From Spirochaetaceae bacterium (lineage in GTDB: Bacteria; Spirochaetota; Spirochaetia; Treponematales; Breznakiellaceae), in the NCBI GenBank assembly GCA_031290855.1, contig JAISLM010000091.1:1-7492 (forward strand): a DNA stretch of 7,492 nucleotides. The letters run 5' to 3'. This document shows positions 5,231-7,492 of the stretch, piece after piece (position 1 is the first letter of the stretch; the number at the start of each line of letters is the position of its first letter). The notes under the pieces are model-generated. The model was not told where the DNA came from and did not search any database. It worked only from the letters and a program-made list of their open reading frames with translations. The translations under genes and the position numbers were made by a program.

Positions 5231-7030
5231 ATGGATATATCAAAACCGAAACTTGTCAGCCTTGCGGTCTTTATCTGTTTGCTTTCCGCCTGTGAAAACG
5301 GCAATTCGGCCCCGGAAGACCCGAAAACTTCCGCACCCGGCAATGGCGATCGCATAAACAATGTGAAGATCTCCGCAAAAACGCCTTACGGTAACCCGGT
5401 TCAGAGGGTCTCCGGCAGCGGGCCTGTGACCGTCACGCTGCCCGGACTTACAGGGCACAGCGTGTTCCTTGTAACGGTGAATACTAGCGGCAGCGAGGTG
5501 GACGGGATGAAAACGGGCTATGTTCTCTCGTATAACGACAAAAACGCGCGTAGCGAAGCGGCCGGCGGCGCGGACGGACGGAGCCTAAAGCCGGAGGCCG
5601 GCCTTGCGGACACCGGGGCGACGGTGTCCGGCGTGTTTACGGACGATGACGGAGAGAATGTCGTGCGCTACGAGCATAACGGGAAAAACCGGGAAATCCT
5701 GGACGCGATAAGGCAGGGCCGCCTGTCTCCGCCGGATACCCGTGCGGCGGACCTCGGGTTGCCGCGGAGCAGAGGAACCGTGCCGGCTCCCCCTTCGTAT
5801 ACTGTCGGAAGCTCGACAAAAGAATTCTGGGTGCAGGATACAAACGGCAAGTTCAAGAAGGTTACAGCAACGCTGCGCTCCGAAAAAACTCACAGTAACG
5901 TGTGGGTGGTGGACGAAAATTACGATGACTGCAGCGCCGATAACAACGATAACAAGATAAATTCCGCTCGCGCACAGGAACTTGCGGATAAGTTTGATAC
6001 GATCTATGCAAGGGAAACGCCCGTCTTTGGCTATGAGTACGGCGGGGACGTTCAAAGCGGGGAACATGGTTACGGCGGCGTTGACTGCGACCCGAAGATA
6101 CAGATACTGGTATACGATATTGACGGTGATTACACTGCCAGCCAAAGGGGCGGGGTTTTCGGTTACTTCTTCAGCGGGGACGAACTTACACAAAGCGATT
6201 TTGATAGTAACAAATATTACAATAAAAAAACTATAAAAACAAACCAGGCTGAAATGTTCTATATAGACGCCCATTTTACCGATCTGGCCCCCGCCTCAAT
6301 GTATTCGACGCTGGCGCACGAGTTTCAGCACATGATCAACTTCAATCAAAAAACATTAAAACACCATTTAGTACCGGTGGGGGTGTGGTACAACGAGATG
6401 CTTTCGATGCTTGCCGAAGACCTGATAGACCCGTTTATCGGCATAACGGTGAACGACAAGGGGCATCCTGTCAAAGTCCGTATTCCGGACTTCCTTCAGT
6501 ATTACTGGTTTGCTGACCCGGCCGTGTGGCTGGGCGGTGACGACGTGTACCATTCCTACGCTAACGCTTACGCGCTTGGCGCGTACCTTGCACGGAACTT
6601 CGGCGGCGCGAACCTTGTAAAAGAGATAATGTCGAATCAATATGTTGACGCGGCCTCGCTGAGCGCCGCTCTTGCAAACGGGGCGAACCCGCTTGCAGGC
6701 AGCGTAAACAGCTTCACCAAAGCATTGGAACGCTACGGCGAGGCGATGCTGTTTAACCAGTCTGACGACGCTTTACGGCCCGGACGACTTTCGTTCAATA
6801 AAACTGTAAAGGTAAGCATCGGCGGCACGGATTACACGTTCAGCGGTTTCGACATTTGGGCCGGAGGAAGCGGGCCATACGTTTATAACACGAACAAAGC
6901 TTACACGTTGAAGCCCCGTACAATGCTTCTAATGTCCAACAATGCGTGGCAGAAGCTCAGCGGCACCCTTAGCGTCACCGTGCAGCCGCCCTCCGCTTTT
7001 GGCGTGGAATGTTACGTGATGGTCAGGTAA
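5231..7030 (+). CDS. Lipoprotein zinc metalloprotease, M30 (hyicolysin)-like
   Basis: This 599-aa protein begins with a lipoprotein signal peptide. K5 and K7 precede a hydrophobic stretch and the lipobox LSAC, so Cys21 would be the lipidated residue. Residues 22 to about 200 form an unassigned N-terminal region, with TVTLPGLTGHSVFLVTVNTS suggesting a beta-sandwich domain. The catalytic domain carries LAHEFQHMINF, with zinc ligands His363 and His367 and catalytic Glu364. WYNEMLSMLAED follows, and Glu389, 22 residues after the second His, is the likely third zinc ligand of a gluzincin. The HEFQH context fits peptidase family M30, which acts on extracellular proteins. The ATG at 5231 was chosen because it gives an immediate lipoprotein signal; the longer frame from a TTG at 5096 would start inside the rpiB palindrome. 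Codon use is more AT-rich than in the operon, strongly so at 6190-6260. The substrate is unknown. Confidence 0.85.
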   Translation: MDISKPKLVSLAVFICLLSACENGNSAPEDPKTSAPGNGDRINNVKISAKTPYGNPVQRVSGSGPVTVTLPGLTGHSVFLVTVNTSGSEVDGMKTGYVLSYNDKNARSEAAGGADGRSLKPEAGLADTGATVSGVFTDDDGENVVRYEHNGKNREILDAIRQGRLSPPDTRAADLGLPRSRGTVPAPPSYTVGSSTKEFWVQDTNGKFKKVTATLRSEKTHSNVWVVDENYDDCSADNNDNKINSARAQELADKFDTIYARETPVFGYEYGGDVQSGEHGYGGVDCDPKIQILVYDIDGDYTASQRGGVFGYFFSGDELTQSDFDSNKYYNKKTIKTNQAEMFYIDAHFTDLAPASMYSTLAHEFQHMINFNQKTLKHHLVPVGVWYNEMLSMLAEDLIDPFIGITVNDKGHPVKVRIPDFLQYYWFADPAVWLGGDDVYHSYANAYALGAYLARNFGGANLVKEIMSNQYVDAASLSAALANGANPLAGSVNSFTKALERYGEAMLFNQSDDALRPGRLSFNKTVKVSIGGTDYTFSGFDIWAGGSGPYVYNTNKAYTLKPRTMLLMSNNAWQKLSGTLSVTVQPPSAFGVECYVMVR

Positions 7031-7033
7031 GAG

Positions 7034-7052
7034 GCCGGACCCGAGGGCCGGC
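7034..7052 (+). terminator. Weak hairpin just after the metalloprotease stop
   Basis: gccgg (7034-7038) pairs with ccggc (7048-7052), and ccc/ggg pairs can extend the stem past a bulged A. It begins 3 bases after the TAA. The following bases (aagtaacaatt) are not a T-run, so it is at best a weak or Rho-assisted terminator. 7053-7121 holds nothing else recognisable. Confidence 0.3.
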
Positions 7053-7121
7053 AAGTAACAATTAGTGATGGGAAGCGTGCTGTCGAGTTGTCCTTGATAG
7101 CCCGCTTCAAGTTGTAATAAA

Positions 7122-7206
7122 CCTCCCCGCCCCAAGGGCTAAACCTGGCCCACAATTCGGATTTCAGGGCAGACGTATCCCCCTGGGCCGGTTCGGTTTG
7201 GGGAGG
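7122..7206 (+). promoter_or_regulatory. Structured leader that could sequester a Shine-Dalgarno
   Basis: cctcccc (7122-7128) is perfectly complementary to ggggagg (7200-7206), the only Shine-Dalgarno-like sequence before the ATG at 7209. Inside it, aaacc (7141-7145) can pair with ggttt (7195-7199), next to the outer stem, and ggccca (7147-7152) with tgggcc (7184-7189). A competing caggg/ccctg hairpin (7165-7169 with 7181-7185) is also possible. It matches no riboswitch family I recognise. It could be a cis-acting RNA leader or just a palindromic repeat; its value depends on whether the following frame is a gene. Confidence 0.35.
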
Positions 7207-7208
7207 AA

Positions 7209-7492
7209 ATGGCGGCTGCTAAGGTTCCGCGGGCGGATTATGCCGCTTATCCGGGCGCCGGGGCCGCGGGAAGGGGGTATAGGCGGGAAAACGCGGCCCC
7301 GGCCGTCCGTTTCCCGCTGCGGGGTCTGACCCCACGGGCCGGCGGGACTCCCGCCGCCGCGTGTCCGGCAGCCCGTTTCCCGCTGCGGGGTCTGACACCG
7401 CAGGCCGGGAAGTCCCCCGCCGCCTCTCCCGCCTCCCCGCCGTCCGGCGGCTCCCCTTCCAGAATCCGCGACCGGTACCGGTCACCCCACAG
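7209..7492 (+). CDS. Partial open frame, Pro/Ala/Arg-rich with a 22-aa repeat, no known family
   Basis: An ATG at 7209 follows ggggagg with a short 2-base gap. The frame is open for 94 codons to the window edge, so its true end is not visible. It starts MAAAKVPRADYAAYP. It then carries two copies of a 22-residue unit beginning RFPLRGLTP (33-54 and 55-76), then a Ser/Pro-rich segment. There is no signal peptide or known motif. The region is close to 78% GC, where stop codons are rare on both strands, and a frame is also open on the opposite strand (7219-7485), so chance openness is likely. The 66-bp period is a multiple of three, which keeps the repeat in frame. I regard this as a possible gene start or repeat-derived reading frame. 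Confidence 0.3.
   Translation, partial: MAAAKVPRADYAAYPGAGAAGRGYRRENAAPAVRFPLRGLTPRAGGTPAAACPAARFPLRGLTPQAGKSPAASPASPPSGGSPSRIRDRYRSPH
7307..7396. repeat. Two direct 24-bp repeats at 66-bp period
   Basis: Identical 24-mers beginning ccgtttcccg and ending ggggtctgac lie at 7307-7330 and 7373-7396. The sequence after each copy stays similar (ccgccgcc and gggccgg/aggccgg blocks). In the first copy ggggt-ctg-acccc is a small palindrome (7321-7333). In the second ctgcgg (7383-7388) pairs with ccgcag (7398-7403). Short palindromes around gtctgac next to GC-rich runs look like a REP-type repeat; this classification is inferred from form only. Confidence 0.65.

Noticed and set aside
6224..6230. A7 run in the metalloprotease as a phase-variation site
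   Set aside because: It is short, lies in an AT-rich Lys/Tyr/Asn segment, and the frame is intact on both sides; slippage control is not supported.
5585..6274. 229-codon minus-strand frame with hydrophobic stretches
   Set aside because: It runs entirely opposite the metalloprotease coding sequence; the hydrophobic look comes from complementing its Asp/Asn/Lys/Tyr codons. The sense strand has a signal peptide and catalytic motifs.
7307..7396. CRISPR array
   Set aside because: Only two repeat copies, and the DNA between them is itself repeat-like and GC-rich, not unique spacers; no cas gene is present.
7219..7485. 88-codon minus-strand frame in the GC-rich tail
   Set aside because: It is an Arg/Gly/Pro-rich translation of the same tandem repeat with no family and no start signal; open only because stops are rare at this GC content.

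Overview
The window looks like chromosomal DNA of a spirochaete, most likely a high-GC, Treponema-like one. This is an inference from protein architecture, not from a database match. The clues are a PorV/FadL-like (UPF0164-type) outer-membrane barrel, a giant protein of FlgD-type Ig repeats ending in an OmpA-like domain, a large M30-type HEFQH zinc-protease lipoprotein, and intergenic DNA packed with modular palindromes. All confident genes lie on the + strand.

Layout. 1-408 has no credible gene. It holds a 90-bp element with 15-bp perfect inverted ends (17-106) and a run of nested hairpins (170-321), then the ribosome binding site of the first gene. 409-5099 is a tight three-gene cluster. 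It starts with an exported beta-barrel-like protein (409-1425). This overlaps by ATGA a 1059-aa protein (1422-4601) with a signal peptide, eight Ig-like repeats of about 107 aa and a C-terminal OmpA-like domain. The stop codon of that gene lies inside the Shine-Dalgarno of rpiB (4611-5099). The last 16 codons of rpiB are written in a palindromic repeat (5048-5111) that runs past its stop codon. After an AT-rich leader comes a separate gene for a lipoprotein zinc metalloprotease (5231-7030). 7031-7492 holds a weak hairpin, a structured segment that could hide a Shine-Dalgarno, and a very GC-rich stretch with a 66-bp tandem repeat. An open frame (7209 to the window edge) reads through that repeat and may or may not be a gene.

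How the genes may work together. The barrel and the Ig/OmpA protein look like one envelope module: an outer-membrane protein with a long repeat rod whose end resembles a peptidoglycan-binding domain. The barrel's last residues (DKTPPVI) match the linkers that separate the Ig repeats of the next protein, which suggests one split ancestral polypeptide. The OmpA-like domain lacks the usual peptidoglycan-binding Asp (GHAHN in place of GHTDN). rpiB is a housekeeping sugar-phosphate isomerase that is translationally coupled to this module without an obvious functional link. The metalloprotease lipoprotein is probably transcribed on its own and acts at the cell surface or in the periplasm.

No tRNA, rRNA, CRISPR array, transposase or phage gene was seen.
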